A stretch of 64,000 nt of DNA from Marinobacterium lutimaris (GCF_900108065.1 NZ_FNVQ01000001.1:186001-250000), one strand, 5' to 3'; numbered from the stretch's first letter, positions 31,483 to 41,362 are shown. Program-made: numbers and translations. The notes: generated by a model not told the origin, from the letters alone.

Positions 31483-33267
31483 CTATCTGTCTTCTTCCAA
31501 TCCATCTTCTATCGAGCAATCCACGGCAGGGATTTTCTCCAGTGAATCGGGCGCCGGTGGGCACTCCCTGAAAATCCTTGCCGTGCAGTGGTCGCAGATC
31601 TCCCGGTCCAGTTCAGGCACCACACTGGCGATCGCCTCTTTCGGACTGCCGAAGAAGCGAGCCGCGCCGATTCGGCCCAGCAGTCCGGTGCGCTCCAGGT
31701 CATCCAGCAGCACGCCCTTGAAGGCGCAGAACATCAGCTGGCCGCCGCGCTTTTCAATCAGCTCTGCTTCCTGAATCAGCATCTCGAACGCCGATACATC
31801 GATAAAGTTGATCCCCTTTCCGAGAATCAGAATCCTCGGTGGGCCGATGCTTTGCTCCGCAAGCTGCCTCAGGTGGATCTGGATATGCTCGACGCAGCCA
31901 AAAAACATGGAGCCATCGATACGGATGATCTGGAACTGCGGGCATTCACGCAGCTGGTGGCGCTTGATATTGCGGATACTGCGGCGCGGCGTGTTCTGCA
32001 GCGGCGCCACCGGGATCACCGACGGCCGCGAGGTGCGGCGCAGATAAAAGGCGATCGACAGGAATACGCCCACGTAGATCGAAAATACCGGGTCGATCAG
32101 CAGGGTGGCAGCGAATGTCGCCAGCAGGACGATACTCTCCTGGCGGCTGATCTTCAGGATCTGAGCGATATGGTGACGGTCGATCAGGTTCCAGGCGATC
32201 AGCAGAATGGTGCCCGCCATGGCGGACATCGGCAGCCACTGGGTGATGCTGGGGAATGAGATCAGAATCACTGCCACGATCAGCGCATTGGTAATCGCCG
32301 CCAGCGGCGTCACGGCGCCGGCATCGTAGTTGGCGCCAGAGCGGGTGAATGAGCCGGAGCCTGCAAAGCAGGAGAAGAAGCTGCCGACACTGTTGGCGAT
32401 TCCCTGGCCGATAAATTCGCGGTTGCCGTCGATCTGCTGGTGCGAACGCAGGGCGATGGCGCGGGCGATGCTGACCGCCTCTATCAGCCCCAGCAGCGCC
32501 AGTGCAAAGGCACCGGAAGCCAGGGTGCTGATGCTGGATAAACCCATCTCCGGCAGCGCGGGCAGCGGCAGCCCAGAGGGGAGGGCACCCACGGTTTCTA
32601 TACCGTTCTCCTCGCCACCGAGCAGCCAGCCGCAGAGCGATCCGATGACCAAAGCCAGTAGCAGATGCGGCAGACGTCTATGGATACGGCGGATAATAAT
32701 GGCGCTGAGCAGCGTGGCCGCGCCGACTATCAGCGACGAGATATGCGCATCGGGCAGGGCGAGCCAGAGCTGCTGGAAGGTTTCAAACAGGTTGAGCCCG
32801 CCTGGCAGTTCGACACCAAGCAGGTATTTAAACTGGCTGGCGGCGATCAGAATCGAGGCTCCGGCGGTAAAGCCGATTACTACCGTGTGGGAGATAAAGT
32901 TTACCAGCGAGCCGATCCGCAGCAGACCCAACAATAGCTGTATCAAGCCGGTCAGCAGCGTCAGCGTCAGCATGGTGGAGATAAACTCGGCGCTGCCGGG
33001 TTCCGCCATTTCGCTGACGATACTCATGAGCACGATGGAGACGGCCGCCGCGGGGCCGGTGATCATATGCCAGGAGGAACCCAGAATCGCCGCCAGCGCG
33101 GTGATAATGATGGCAGAGTAGAGGCCCGTTTCCGGCGGCATGCCGGCGATCAGCGCGTAGGCAACACACTGCGGCAGGGCGATGATCGCGCCGGTGATGC
33201 CGGCGCTGAGATCGTCACGCAGCTGTTGTTTGCCAAGGTGATGGCGCCATTTGAAGTATTCGATCAA
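31483..33267 (-). CDS. SulP-family anion transporter with STAS domain
   Basis: A 594-residue inner-membrane transporter. SulP pattern at the start: LRDDLSAGITGAIIALPQCV at about 16-35, then YALIAGMPPETGLYSAII; about 12-14 membrane segments to residue 420; STAS domain at about 445-545 with LILGKGINFIDVSAFEMLIQ. A TTG start (33267) with GGAG upstream is likely. The C-terminal 45 residues carry four cysteines (CDHCTARIFRECPP, then DC), unusual for the family and possibly metal-binding or redox-active. Sulfate is the likeliest substrate given nearby sulfatases, but bicarbonate is possible. Confidence 0.88.
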   Translation of the reverse strand: MIEYFKWRHHLGKQQLRDDLSAGITGAIIALPQCVAYALIAGMPPETGLYSAIIITALAAILGSSWHMITGPAAAVSIVLMSIVSEMAEPGSAEFISTMLTLTLLTGLIQLLLGLLRIGSLVNFISHTVVIGFTAGASILIAASQFKYLLGVELPGGLNLFETFQQLWLALPDAHISSLIVGAATLLSAIIIRRIHRRLPHLLLALVIGSLCGWLLGGEENGIETVGALPSGLPLPALPEMGLSSISTLASGAFALALLGLIEAVSIARAIALRSHQQIDGNREFIGQGIANSVGSFFSCFAGSGSFTRSGANYDAGAVTPLAAITNALIVAVILISFPSITQWLPMSAMAGTILLIAWNLIDRHHIAQILKISRQESIVLLATFAATLLIDPVFSIYVGVFLSIAFYLRRTSRPSVIPVAPLQNTPRRSIRNIKRHQLRECPQFQIIRIDGSMFFGCVEHIQIHLRQLAEQSIGPPRILILGKGINFIDVSAFEMLIQEAELIEKRGGQLMFCAFKGVLLDDLERTGLLGRIGAARFFGSPKEAIASVVPELDREICDHCTARIFRECPPAPDSLEKIPAVDCSIEDGLEEDR

Positions 33268-33377
33268 GCCCGGACTCCGGCCAAAAGATCAATGATGGGT
33301 TCTAGGACTGTTATAGCGGAAGTGTACTCTTTTCCCGTACTTTTTGATTTTAGTACAGGGGACTCTTCAAACAGAAA

Positions 33378-33401
33378 CCCCGGCACGCGACGGTGCCGGG
33401 G
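33378..33401 (-). terminator. terminator of the choline-sulfatase operon
   Basis: CCCCGGCAC (33378-33386) and GTGCCGGGG (33393-33401) form a 9-bp GC stem with a 6-base loop; read on the minus strand it continues TTTCTGTTTG. It lies 18 bp past the choX stop. Confidence 0.85.
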
Positions 33402-33418
33402 AATGTACGTGCCAGCGC

Positions 33419-34378
33419 TTACTTCTGCGCCAGGCTGGCTTCAACCGCAGCCAGGCCCGGTTCGCCGGACAGGGTGGTGACGTTTTCCAGCCAGGGCTTG
33501 ATCGCCTCCGGATTTTCGCTCAGCCACTTGCGCGCGGCGTCATTGTCGGACATGCCGTCATCAAGGATGTAGCCCATGATTTCGTTTTCCATCTCCAGGT
33601 TGAAGCTCAGGTTGGTGAGCAACTGACCCACGTTGCCGCACTCTTCGCTGTAGCCTGTGCGGGTCAGTGTACGCACGGTGGCGCCGCCGAAGTTGGGACC
33701 GAAGTAGTCGTCGCCGCCAGTGAGGTACTCCATTTCCAGGGTGTTGTTCATCGGGTGCGGCTCCCAGCCGAGGAACACGATGAACTGTTCACGGCGCACG
33801 GCGCGGCGCACCTGGCTCAGGGTGCCCTGCTCGCCGGACTCGACCACGCTCCAGCCTTCGAGGCCAAAGTCGCCGCTTTCAACCATGTTCATCAGCATCT
33901 CGTTACTGGCGGAACCGGGCTCAATGCCGTAGATCTTTTCGCGGAACTCGTCGGCAAACTTGGCCAGGTCGGCAAAGTCGGTGACGCCGGCGTCATAGAC
34001 GTATTTGGGCACGGCCAGGGTGAACTTGGCACCCTCTAGGTTGGTGCCGATAACGTCGACGGAGTCTTCATATTTTGCAAAGAAGTCTTTCTGTGCCGGC
34101 ATCCAGTTGCCGAGGAACAGGTCCACTTCGCCACTTTTCAGTCCTTCAAAGCCGATCGGCACCGCCAGCGTATCCACCTTGGGGGTGTAACCCAGGCCCA
34201 GCAGCAGGGTGCTGGTGACCGCGTTAGTGGCAGCGATATCGGTCCAGCCAGGCCCTGACATGCTGACATCGCGACAGCTTTCCGGGTCCTGGGCAGCCAG
34301 TGCGCCGCCGGATAGCAGGCCAAGGCCCAGAGTGGTGGCCAGGCTTAGGGTGTTCAGCTTGAATAGAGACTGTCTCAT
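33419..34378 (-). CDS. choX: choline ABC transporter substrate-binding protein
   Basis: A 319-residue periplasmic glycine-betaine/choline-binding protein. Signal peptide ATTLGLGLLSGGALA with cleavage after AA near 29. Characteristic stretches: CRDVSMSGPGWTDIAATNAV, then YTPKVDTLAVPIGFEGLKSG, VDLFLGNWMPAQKDF, and GWEPHPMNNTLEMEYLTGGD near 205-225, matching ChoX. It captures choline released by the sulfatase gene in front, whose stop it overlaps (ATGA). No permease or ATPase is adjacent, so it must use a channel encoded elsewhere. Confidence 0.92.
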   Translation of the reverse strand: MRQSLFKLNTLSLATTLGLGLLSGGALAAQDPESCRDVSMSGPGWTDIAATNAVTSTLLLGLGYTPKVDTLAVPIGFEGLKSGEVDLFLGNWMPAQKDFFAKYEDSVDVIGTNLEGAKFTLAVPKYVYDAGVTDFADLAKFADEFREKIYGIEPGSASNEMLMNMVESGDFGLEGWSVVESGEQGTLSQVRRAVRREQFIVFLGWEPHPMNNTLEMEYLTGGDDYFGPNFGGATVRTLTRTGYSEECGNVGQLLTNLSFNLEMENEIMGYILDDGMSDNDAARKWLSENPEAIKPWLENVTTLSGEPGLAAVEASLAQK

Positions 34379-35976
34379 GTAGCGTCCTTTTGTTCGTTAG
34401 CGTTGGGACGAGGGAAGCGCGCGTTGTACTCCAGGTCGTCCAGATCGATGTTGTTGCGCATGTAGCTGCGGCTGGCGTCGGTAAACGGCTGGTGGTCCCA
34501 GGCCGGTTCGACACCCTGCTTGTGGGCTCGGGCAATCAGCTTGCGGCGGCGCTGGCTGACCAGCACGCGCTCGGTGATGGCGTCGCTGTCCCAGCGCTGT
34601 GCAGACTCTCGCCGGAACGCTTCCAGCGTATCGGCAAAAGCGGGGTTATCCGCGAGGTTGTTCAGCTCTTTTGGGTCTTCCGCCAGATTAAACAACTGGT
34701 CCGGATCTCCCTTGCAGCACACATATTTGAAGTCGCCACGCCGGATCATGAACAGGGGCGCTACCACGCCCTCGCCGGTGTACTCACCGATCACTTCATC
34801 ATGGCCGTTTTCACCCCTGAGATGTGGCATCAGGCTGCGGCCATCGATCGGCATGGCGTATTCGATGGGGGTAAAAGACTGACCGCTGAGGCCCGCCAAG
34901 TCAACAAAGGTGGGCAAAAGGTCAATGGTGGAGACCGACTGGCTGACCCGTTTCGGGGTAAATCGCTTGGGCGACCAGACCAGCATCGGCACCCGCGCGG
35001 ACCACTCGAAATAGCTCATTTTGTACCAGAGGCCGCGCTCGCCGAGCATGTCGCCGTGATCGCCTGAAAACACCACGATGGTGTTATCGGCAAGGCCTGT
35101 CTGCTGCAGGATCTTCATCAGTTTGCCGATCTGGTCATCCACGTAGCTGGTGTTGCCGTAATAGGCGCGACGGGCGTTACGGATCTGCTGTTCGCTGATC
35201 TGCTTCTCATCTTTCTGGTACACGTGCAGCAAACGGGCAGAGTGCGGGTCCTGATCGGCATCGGCGATATTCACGCTGGGCAGATCGATCTCTTTATCCG
35301 TGTAACGATCCCAGTATTCCGGTGGAGTGGCGTAGGGGTCGTGCGGATGAGTCATGGAAACGGTCAGGCAGAACGGCTGGTCATCGTTGCTGCGGGCGCG
35401 GTCGTAGAGGTAGCGCTGGGCCTGAAAAATTACCTCGTCATCGAAGTCGAGCTGGTTGCTGCGCAGCACCGGGCCCGCCTGGGTCACCGACGACATGTTG
35501 TGATAGTAGCTTGGGCGGGTGTCGAAGTTTTCCCAGTCGACAAACCAGCCGTAATCCGCCGGATAGATATCGGTGGTCAGACGCTGTTCAAACCCGTGCA
35601 ACTGGTCCGGGCCGCAAAAGTGCATCTTGCCGGATAGGGCGGTTTTGTAGCCCCGCAGGCGCAGGTAATGGGCGTAGGTCGGGTAGTCGGCCGGGAAGTC
35701 CGCGGCGTTGTCCCAGGCGCCGATGCGTGTGGGCAGCTGGCCGGTCATCAGCACATAGCGGCTCGGCGTGCAGAGCGGGCTGTTGCAGTAGGCGGATTCA
35801 AACACCACGCCCTCCGCCGCCAGGCGATCCAGGTTAGGCGTTTTGGCGGTATTGCCGCCGAGAAAGGATAGCGTCGGCGCGGCCAGCTGATCCGCCATGA
35901 TGAAAAGGATATTGGGTTGGGCCTGGTTGCCGCTATTGGCGTGGCGGAGCCCCTGGGAATCTGTGCTTGCGGACAT
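34375..35976 (-). CDS. betC: choline-sulfatase
   Basis: A 533-residue sulfatase that releases choline from choline-O-sulfate. The formylglycine motif CTPSR is at 69-73, within YCNSPLCTPSRYVLMTGQLP. Metal site NILFIMADQLAAPTLSFLGG at about 22-41; SGDHGDMLGERGLWYKMSYF near 318-337. No signal peptide, so it works in the cytosol. The C-terminal EPAWDHQPFTDASRSYMRNN followed by IDLDDLE is typical of BetC. It is co-transcribed with choX and read away from the LysR gene. Confidence 0.95.
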   Translation of the reverse strand: MSASTDSQGLRHANSGNQAQPNILFIMADQLAAPTLSFLGGNTAKTPNLDRLAAEGVVFESAYCNSPLCTPSRYVLMTGQLPTRIGAWDNAADFPADYPTYAHYLRLRGYKTALSGKMHFCGPDQLHGFEQRLTTDIYPADYGWFVDWENFDTRPSYYHNMSSVTQAGPVLRSNQLDFDDEVIFQAQRYLYDRARSNDDQPFCLTVSMTHPHDPYATPPEYWDRYTDKEIDLPSVNIADADQDPHSARLLHVYQKDEKQISEQQIRNARRAYYGNTSYVDDQIGKLMKILQQTGLADNTIVVFSGDHGDMLGERGLWYKMSYFEWSARVPMLVWSPKRFTPKRVSQSVSTIDLLPTFVDLAGLSGQSFTPIEYAMPIDGRSLMPHLRGENGHDEVIGEYTGEGVVAPLFMIRRGDFKYVCCKGDPDQLFNLAEDPKELNNLADNPAFADTLEAFRRESAQRWDSDAITERVLVSQRRRKLIARAHKQGVEPAWDHQPFTDASRSYMRNNIDLDDLEYNARFPRPNANEQKDAT

Positions 35977-36115
35977 AAAAACCTGTATTCATGGTGAGAC
36001 CCCGAACGGGGTGGGATTAGCCTGGTTGATCGGTGCGCACCGGTGAACTTAGCTTTTCATAGGGCTGGCAGGGTGTAAACTGACTGAAAACTGATGGTTG
36101 GAATTAGGCTGGCTA

Positions 36116-37045
36116 ATGTTACTTTGCGATCGACTGCCCTCGCTGCAAAGCCTGCTGATCTTTGAATCGGCGGCGCGGCATCTCAGTTTTACCGGCGCCG
36201 CGCGCGAGCTGGGCACGACCCAGTCTGCGGTTAGTCAGCAGATCCGCGCGCTGGAGTCTCAGTTGGCGTTAGTGCTGTTCAACCGTATCTATCGCGGTGT
36301 TGAGCTGACGCCGGATGGCCAGGAGCTGTTCAAGGCGGTAGAGCAGGGGTTGCAGGGCATTGCCGGAACCCTGGAGCGTCTGCAGCACCGGCGCCTGCAC
36401 CAGAAGCTGAATGTGGCCACCGATTTCGCCCTGGCATCCTACTGGCTGATGCCGAAACTGCCCGAGTTTCGTCAACGCCATCCGGAAGTGGATGTGCGCA
36501 TTTTGACGACCCAGCACCCCTTCGATATGGATGAGCAGGATCTGGATGTGATTATCGGGTTTGCCAGTCAGCAACCGGGTGGCTCCGCTACGCGTCTGTT
36601 TGCCGAAGAGGTGTTCCCGGTTTGTCATTCCAGCCTGGTCAGCGATCCGGCCAGCGTCGATGGTACCGCGCTGGCGCGCCTGCCGCTGCTGGATCTGCAC
36701 GATGAGATGGGCGCCGGCTGGCTCTCCTGGGAGCGCTTCATGTCGCATCACGCTGTGAGCGCGGCGGAAGCCGTGCCGGTGTTGACCATGGATAACTATA
36801 TCCTGTTGATGCAGGCGGCACTGGCCGGGCAGGGCGTGGCGCTGGGCTGGGGCACGCTGGTGGATGGTCTGATCGAGCGTGACCTGCTGGTGGCGCTGCG
36901 GCAGTTTACGGTGACCACGCCGGGCGGTTACTTTCTGGTAGAGCCACATCCGCAGGAAGCGGTGAACGCCAAGCGGCATTTTATCAATTGGTTGTTGGAG
37001 ACGCAGGGTGACAGCGAGGCAGAAGGACTCTCTCTTGAGCAGTGA
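36116..37045 (+). CDS. LysR-family regulator of choline-sulfate use
   Basis: A 309-residue regulator with N-terminal HTH (LPSLQSLLIFESAARHLSFT, then GAARELGTTQSAVSQQIRAL) and a GcvA-like effector domain. I start at ATG 36116; an in-frame TTG lies 18 bp upstream. It is divergent to betC-choX over a 139-bp control region, the standard place for the regulator of such an operon, so it probably activates or represses betC with choline or choline-O-sulfate as signal. The 3' end overlaps the next gene by about 10-37 bp depending on that gene's start. Confidence 0.88.
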   Translation: MLLCDRLPSLQSLLIFESAARHLSFTGAARELGTTQSAVSQQIRALESQLALVLFNRIYRGVELTPDGQELFKAVEQGLQGIAGTLERLQHRRLHQKLNVATDFALASYWLMPKLPEFRQRHPEVDVRILTTQHPFDMDEQDLDVIIGFASQQPGGSATRLFAEEVFPVCHSSLVSDPASVDGTALARLPLLDLHDEMGAGWLSWERFMSHHAVSAAEAVPVLTMDNYILLMQAALAGQGVALGWGTLVDGLIERDLLVALRQFTVTTPGGYFLVEPHPQEAVNAKRHFINWLLETQGDSEAEGLSLEQ

Positions 37046-38828
37046 AAAGAGCGGCCACTATGACTGGCGCTACATTCTGAATATCGGCCTGGAGCACCGC
37101 CGCGAGCTGGTGCTGGCCAACCTCATCGCGATTCTGGCCACGGTGGTGTCGGTGCCCTTGCCGCTGCTGATGCCGCTGCTGGTGGATGAGGTGCTGCTCA
37201 ATCAGCCGGGGCCGATGGTGGGTTTCGTTAACCCGCTGGTGCCGGAAAGCTGGCACGGGCCCTATCTCTATATCGGCGCGGTGCTGTTGCTGACCGTCGT
37301 GCTCAGGCTGCTGGCGTTGGGGCTCAACGTCTGGCAGACGCGGCAGTTTACGATCATCTCCAAGGATGTGATCTTCCGTATCCGTTCGAACCTGCTGCAG
37401 CGGTTGCAGAAGATCTCCATGAACGAATACGAAACCCTCGGCAGCGGCGCGGTGGCGTCTCACTTTGTGACCGACCTGGATACCGTGGATCGCTTTGTCG
37501 GTACCTCGGTGAGCCGCCTGCTGGTGGCGTTGCTGTCGATTCTCGGCACCGCCGTGATTCTGCTCTGGATGCACTGGCAGCTGGCGCTGTTCATCCTGTT
37601 CCTGAACCCGTTGGTGATCTATCTGACCATGTCGATCGGCAAGCGGGTGAAGCTGCTGAAAAAACGTGAGAACCGCGCCTTTGAGGTGTTTCAGGGCGCG
37701 CTCACCGAAACCTTGGACGCAATCCAGCAGATCCGCGCCGGCAACCGCGAGCGTCACTACCTGGTGCGCCTGACCGACAGGGCCCGCGAGGTGAGAGATC
37801 ACTCCACCGCGTTTGAATGGCAGTCCGATGCCACCAACCGCCTCAGCTTTATGCTGTTTCTGGTCGGTGTGGATGTGTTCCGCGCCGCGTCAATGCTGAT
37901 GGTGGTGTTCTCCGATCTCAGCATCGGCGAGATGATGGCGGTGTTCGGTTACCTCTGGTTCATGATGGGGCCGGTGCAGGAGGTGCTGGGCATCCAATAC
38001 GCCTGGTTCGGGGCCCGCGCTGCATTGGCCCGTGTTAACCGGTTGATGGATCTGAATCTGGAGCCGGCCTATCCGCACCTGAAAGATCCGTTTGCAGACC
38101 ACAAGCGGGTGGGTATCGAACTGGACGATATCCACTTCAGCTATATCGAAGGTCAGGAGGTGCTGCGCGGCATCAGCCTGAAGATAGAGGCCGGAGAGAA
38201 AATCGCCCTGGTGGGTGCCAGTGGCGGCGGCAAATCTACCCTGGTGCAGGTGCTGCTGGGGCTGTATCCGCCGCAAAAGGGCGAGGTGCGCTTCGATGGC
38301 GTGCCGGTGACCCAGATCGGTCTGGATCGGGTGCGGGAGCATGTGGCCACGGTGCTGCAGGCACCGGCGCTGTTTAACGGCAGCGTGCGTGAAAACCTGG
38401 CCATGGGCCGAGAATATGAAGATGACCAGCTTTGGCAGGCGCTGGGAGTGGCGCAGCTGAAGGGATTTGTTGAACAGCTGGGCGGCGGCCTGGATACGGT
38501 GATCGGCCGTCAGGGTGTCCGCCTTTCCGGTGGTCAGCGGCAGCGCCTGGCGGTGGCGCGGATGGTTTTAAGCGACCCGAGCGTGGTGATTCTGGACGAG
38601 GCAACCTCGGCTTTGGACACGGAAACGGAACATGCGCTGCATACTGCACTCGAAGATTTTCTACGCGGTCGTACAACGATCATTGTCGCGCACCGGCTCA
38701 GTGCCGTGCGTCAGGCGGATCGGGTGTATGTGTTTGACGGCGGTGAAATCAGCGAGGAGGGAAGCCATGAGGAGCTGCTTGACCAACAGGGACTGTACGC
38801 AAGGCTGTATGGAGCGAGGCAGCACTGA
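37008..38828 (+). CDS. ABC exporter, fused membrane and ATPase domains
   Basis: A 606-residue half-transporter (597 if it starts at TTG 37035, which has AAGGA 8 bases upstream; GTG 37008 has GGAG too). Six-helix exporter domain to about residue 330 (VLANLIAILATVVSVPLPLL, then MPLLVDEVLL; QRLQKISMNEYETLGSGAVA), then ATPase: Walker A VGASGGGKSTLVQVLLG at about 400-416, signature LSGGQRQRLAVARM near 505-518, Walker B VVILDEATSALDTETE. The family includes MsbA-like and multidrug exporters; substrate unknown. It overlaps the LysR gene and is followed at once by the phospholipase D-like gene. Confidence 0.88.
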   Translation: MTARQKDSLLSSEKSGHYDWRYILNIGLEHRRELVLANLIAILATVVSVPLPLLMPLLVDEVLLNQPGPMVGFVNPLVPESWHGPYLYIGAVLLLTVVLRLLALGLNVWQTRQFTIISKDVIFRIRSNLLQRLQKISMNEYETLGSGAVASHFVTDLDTVDRFVGTSVSRLLVALLSILGTAVILLWMHWQLALFILFLNPLVIYLTMSIGKRVKLLKKRENRAFEVFQGALTETLDAIQQIRAGNRERHYLVRLTDRAREVRDHSTAFEWQSDATNRLSFMLFLVGVDVFRAASMLMVVFSDLSIGEMMAVFGYLWFMMGPVQEVLGIQYAWFGARAALARVNRLMDLNLEPAYPHLKDPFADHKRVGIELDDIHFSYIEGQEVLRGISLKIEAGEKIALVGASGGGKSTLVQVLLGLYPPQKGEVRFDGVPVTQIGLDRVREHVATVLQAPALFNGSVRENLAMGREYEDDQLWQALGVAQLKGFVEQLGGGLDTVIGRQGVRLSGGQRQRLAVARMVLSDPSVVILDEATSALDTETEHALHTALEDFLRGRTTIIVAHRLSAVRQADRVYVFDGGEISEEGSHEELLDQQGLYARLYGARQH

Positions 38829-39986
38829 GTGAGCGGTATGAGCAGAATACGCGCAGGGAGGCCGCGTTTCGGCTGGCGTGACGGCAACAGCGTCGAGCTG
38901 TTTGTCGACGGTGAGCACTTTTTTCCCGAGATGATCTACGCGATCCAGTCGGCGCAGCAATCGGTGATGCTGGAGATGTACCTCTGCTCAAGCGGCATTG
39001 TCATGAATCGCTTTATCGCTGCTCTGGCCGAGGCCGTCGGCCGGGGTGTTAAAGTCTTCCTGTTGCTCGATCACTACGGCGCGCGGGGGCTGGTAAGCGA
39101 GGACCGGCAGCGCCTGAAGGATGCGGGTATTCAGCTTGGCTTCTATAACCCGGTCGCCTTTAGCAAATGGAGCCGCAATTTTGCCCGTGATCACCGCAAA
39201 CTGCTGGTAGTCGACAGGCGTTGCGCCTTTATTGGTGGCGCCGGGCTTACCGATGATTACGCTATCGATCAGCCGCGCAAGCCGGAAACGCCCTGGCATG
39301 AATTGATGTGTCGGGTGGAAGGCCCGGTGGTTCACGATATGGCGGTACTGTTCCGGCATCTCTGGTGGCGTGTTACGGCAGAACACATTGGTCTTGGGCC
39401 AGAGCTGTCGCCGCAGAGCGGGATTGGCGCGGCCCAGGTTCGTTTGCTAAGTACCGCGGGGCTGGCCAACCAGAGTATTAAAATCAGTACACTGAAATGC
39501 ACCGCTCGCGCGAAAGAGCGAGTCTGGATCTGTACCGCTTATTTCCTGCCGTCGTTTTCCCTGCGTCGGTCCCTGCGGCGGGCAGCCCGGCAGGGGCTGG
39601 ATGTACGCCTGCTGGTGGCAGGTCCGCTCACCGATCATCGCTGGATCTACTACGCCTCCAAGCGTTTCTACCGCCGTCTGCTTAATGCCGGTGTGCGCAT
39701 CTACGAATACCAGCCGCGTATGTTGCACGCCAAGGTGGCGCTGTTCGACGAGCGGGTTTCCGTCGGCTCGTGCAACCTGGACCACTGGAATCTGCGCTGG
39801 AACCTGGAGGCCAATATCGAGGTCTGTGAACCCGGCTTTACCCGCGAGGTCGAACAGTTATTCGAAACCGATTTCGGCGATAGTGTCGAGGTCGATGCGG
39901 TAGAATGGGAGAAGCGTCCCTGGTACCGCAAGGTTCGGGAAACGGTATGGGCGCTGATCTGCCAGTGGATACTGCGTATCCGTTAA
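38829..39986 (+). CDS. phospholipase D-like protein (cardiolipin synthase type)
   Basis: A 385-residue enzyme with two HKD motifs: HRKLLVVDRRCAFIGGAGLTD at about 122-142 (split here from a longer run) and HAKVALFDERVSVGSCNLD at about 299-317. This is the pattern of cardiolipin synthase ClsB-type proteins, which condense phosphatidyl groups at the inner membrane. GTG 38829 follows the ABC gene stop directly; ATG 38838 is an alternative start. Together with the ABC exporter it may handle a lipid, which is inference only from adjacency. Confidence 0.87.
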   Translation: MSGMSRIRAGRPRFGWRDGNSVELFVDGEHFFPEMIYAIQSAQQSVMLEMYLCSSGIVMNRFIAALAEAVGRGVKVFLLLDHYGARGLVSEDRQRLKDAGIQLGFYNPVAFSKWSRNFARDHRKLLVVDRRCAFIGGAGLTDDYAIDQPRKPETPWHELMCRVEGPVVHDMAVLFRHLWWRVTAEHIGLGPELSPQSGIGAAQVRLLSTAGLANQSIKISTLKCTARAKERVWICTAYFLPSFSLRRSLRRAARQGLDVRLLVAGPLTDHRWIYYASKRFYRRLLNAGVRIYEYQPRMLHAKVALFDERVSVGSCNLDHWNLRWNLEANIEVCEPGFTREVEQLFETDFGDSVEVDAVEWEKRPWYRKVRETVWALICQWILRIR

Positions 39987-40047
39987 GTCTGGAACAGGCG
40001 GAGCGGGACAGGAAATAAGCGCCCCGAGGTGCAATACAGGTAGGACA

Positions 40048-40527
40048 ATGATGAAACGAGTAACAAGTTTGAAAGCCCCGGCGTTACTGCTGGTGCTGAC
40101 AGCGGCGCTGGGCGGCTGTGCGCAGCAGAGCCTGACCGGTGATGCTTACAGCCGCAGTGAAGTGCAGCGTGCGCAGAATGTGCAGTATGCGGTGGTTGAA
40201 TCGGTGCGTCCGGTGGTGATAGAAGGCCGCACTGACGGTGTGGTCGGCGGTGGCGCCGGTGCGATTGTTGGCGGCGTGGCCGGTAGCACCATTGGCGGTG
40301 GGCGTGGCTCCGTGATTACTTCGGTGCTGGGCGCCGTGGCCGGTGGTATCGTCGGTCAGCGTATCGAGGAATCAACCAGCCGTACCCAGGGGCAGGAGAT
40401 TACCCTGCGCATGGATAACGGCCAGTTGACCTCCGTGGTGCAGGAAGTCGAGAACCAGAACTTCTTCCGTGCCGGCGACCGGGTAAGGGTATTGGGCAGC
40501 GGCAGTACGCTGCGCGTCACTTACTGA
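40048..40527 (+). CDS. glycine-zipper outer-membrane lipoprotein (SlyB/Pcp-like)
   Basis: A 159-residue lipoprotein. Signal and lipobox: LLLVLTAALGGCAQQS, with Cys at about 26. A glycine-zipper 2TM region at about 65-105 (GVVGGGAGAIVGGVAGSTIG, then GAVAGGIVGQRIEE) and a C-terminal beta region with GQEITLRMDNGQLTSVVQEV and DRVRVLGSGSTLRVTY. Closest in layout to SlyB/Pcp envelope-stabilising lipoproteins. ATG-ATG start; AGG in the region before. Single gene. Confidence 0.85.
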   Translation: MMKRVTSLKAPALLLVLTAALGGCAQQSLTGDAYSRSEVQRAQNVQYAVVESVRPVVIEGRTDGVVGGGAGAIVGGVAGSTIGGGRGSVITSVLGAVAGGIVGQRIEESTSRTQGQEITLRMDNGQLTSVVQEVENQNFFRAGDRVRVLGSGSTLRVTY

Positions 40528-40558
40528 TCGGTCTGGCCGGCGCCGCTGAGCGCTCCGG

Positions 40559-41137
40559 TCAGACCAGACGCGGATCGGTCGGAATCACATCCGGCCGTTC
40601 CTGCTGTTCAGACAGCCAGCTCACCAGAGCGGGCGTATCTTCCAGCACCAGGGTGTCACGGAATAGCCCCCAGTCCAGCGCGGTGAAAAGACAGATCGCG
40701 CGATAATCCCACTGTTTGAACAGGCCATCCTGCACCAGGCCTTCCAGCGCCTGGAGCGACAGGGTCACCCTCTCTTTCTGCAGATTAAACAGCAGCCGGT
40801 CTTCGTTGGTATCCAGGCCCGAACGCTGCGACAGCAGCAGTGTGACCATGGAGTCGTTGACCGCATCTATCACCGTGAGCTGGTTCTCTTCCTTCCAGCT
40901 CAGCGCAGGCAGGCCCAGCTTTGCTGCCAGGTAGCGGAAGATCACCCGCGAATCGTAAATCACGTCGTCGCCATCATGAAGCACCGGGATCTTCAGCGCC
41001 GGATTCTGTTTGCGCAGCTCATCGCGATCTTCACCGTAGATGTTCAGATCGACAAACTCGTATGCCTGACCCGTGGCGGCCAGCAGCAGGCGGATGCGGC
41101 GTACATAGGGGGAGGTGGTGGATCCGATCAGTTTCAT
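40559..41137 (-). CDS. glutathione S-transferase family protein
   Basis: A 192-residue GST when started at ATG 41137, which has AAGAAGGGA upstream. N-terminal thioredoxin-like domain: MKLIGSTTSPYVRRIRLLLA with the catalytic Ser/Thr region, LKIPVLHDGDDVIYDSRVIF near 50-69; C-terminal helical domain with ALDWGLFRD. Substrate not predictable. It ends 32 bp after the convergent lipoprotein gene. Confidence 0.85.
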   Translation of the reverse strand: MKLIGSTTSPYVRRIRLLLAATGQAYEFVDLNIYGEDRDELRKQNPALKIPVLHDGDDVIYDSRVIFRYLAAKLGLPALSWKEENQLTVIDAVNDSMVTLLLSQRSGLDTNEDRLLFNLQKERVTLSLQALEGLVQDGLFKQWDYRAICLFTALDWGLFRDTLVLEDTPALVSWLSEQQERPDVIPTDPRLV

Positions 41138-41362
41138 GGTGTCCCTTCTTTTCAGCCGGTTGAGTGTTACTCGAGTGTACTGCACCGGCGACCAGAGTTA
41201 GACCTTCAGATTGAATGGCTTTAAAGGTTTTTAGGTCGTAATAATCAAATCTTTTAAAACAAATACTTATATCTTGGCGCCCGTTTGTGGTGCGGTGCTG
41301 GCTTTGCTAGGGTAAAAGGCATCACTTCTTGATGGGTAGGGCAGGGTGTTCAGTACAACGCA

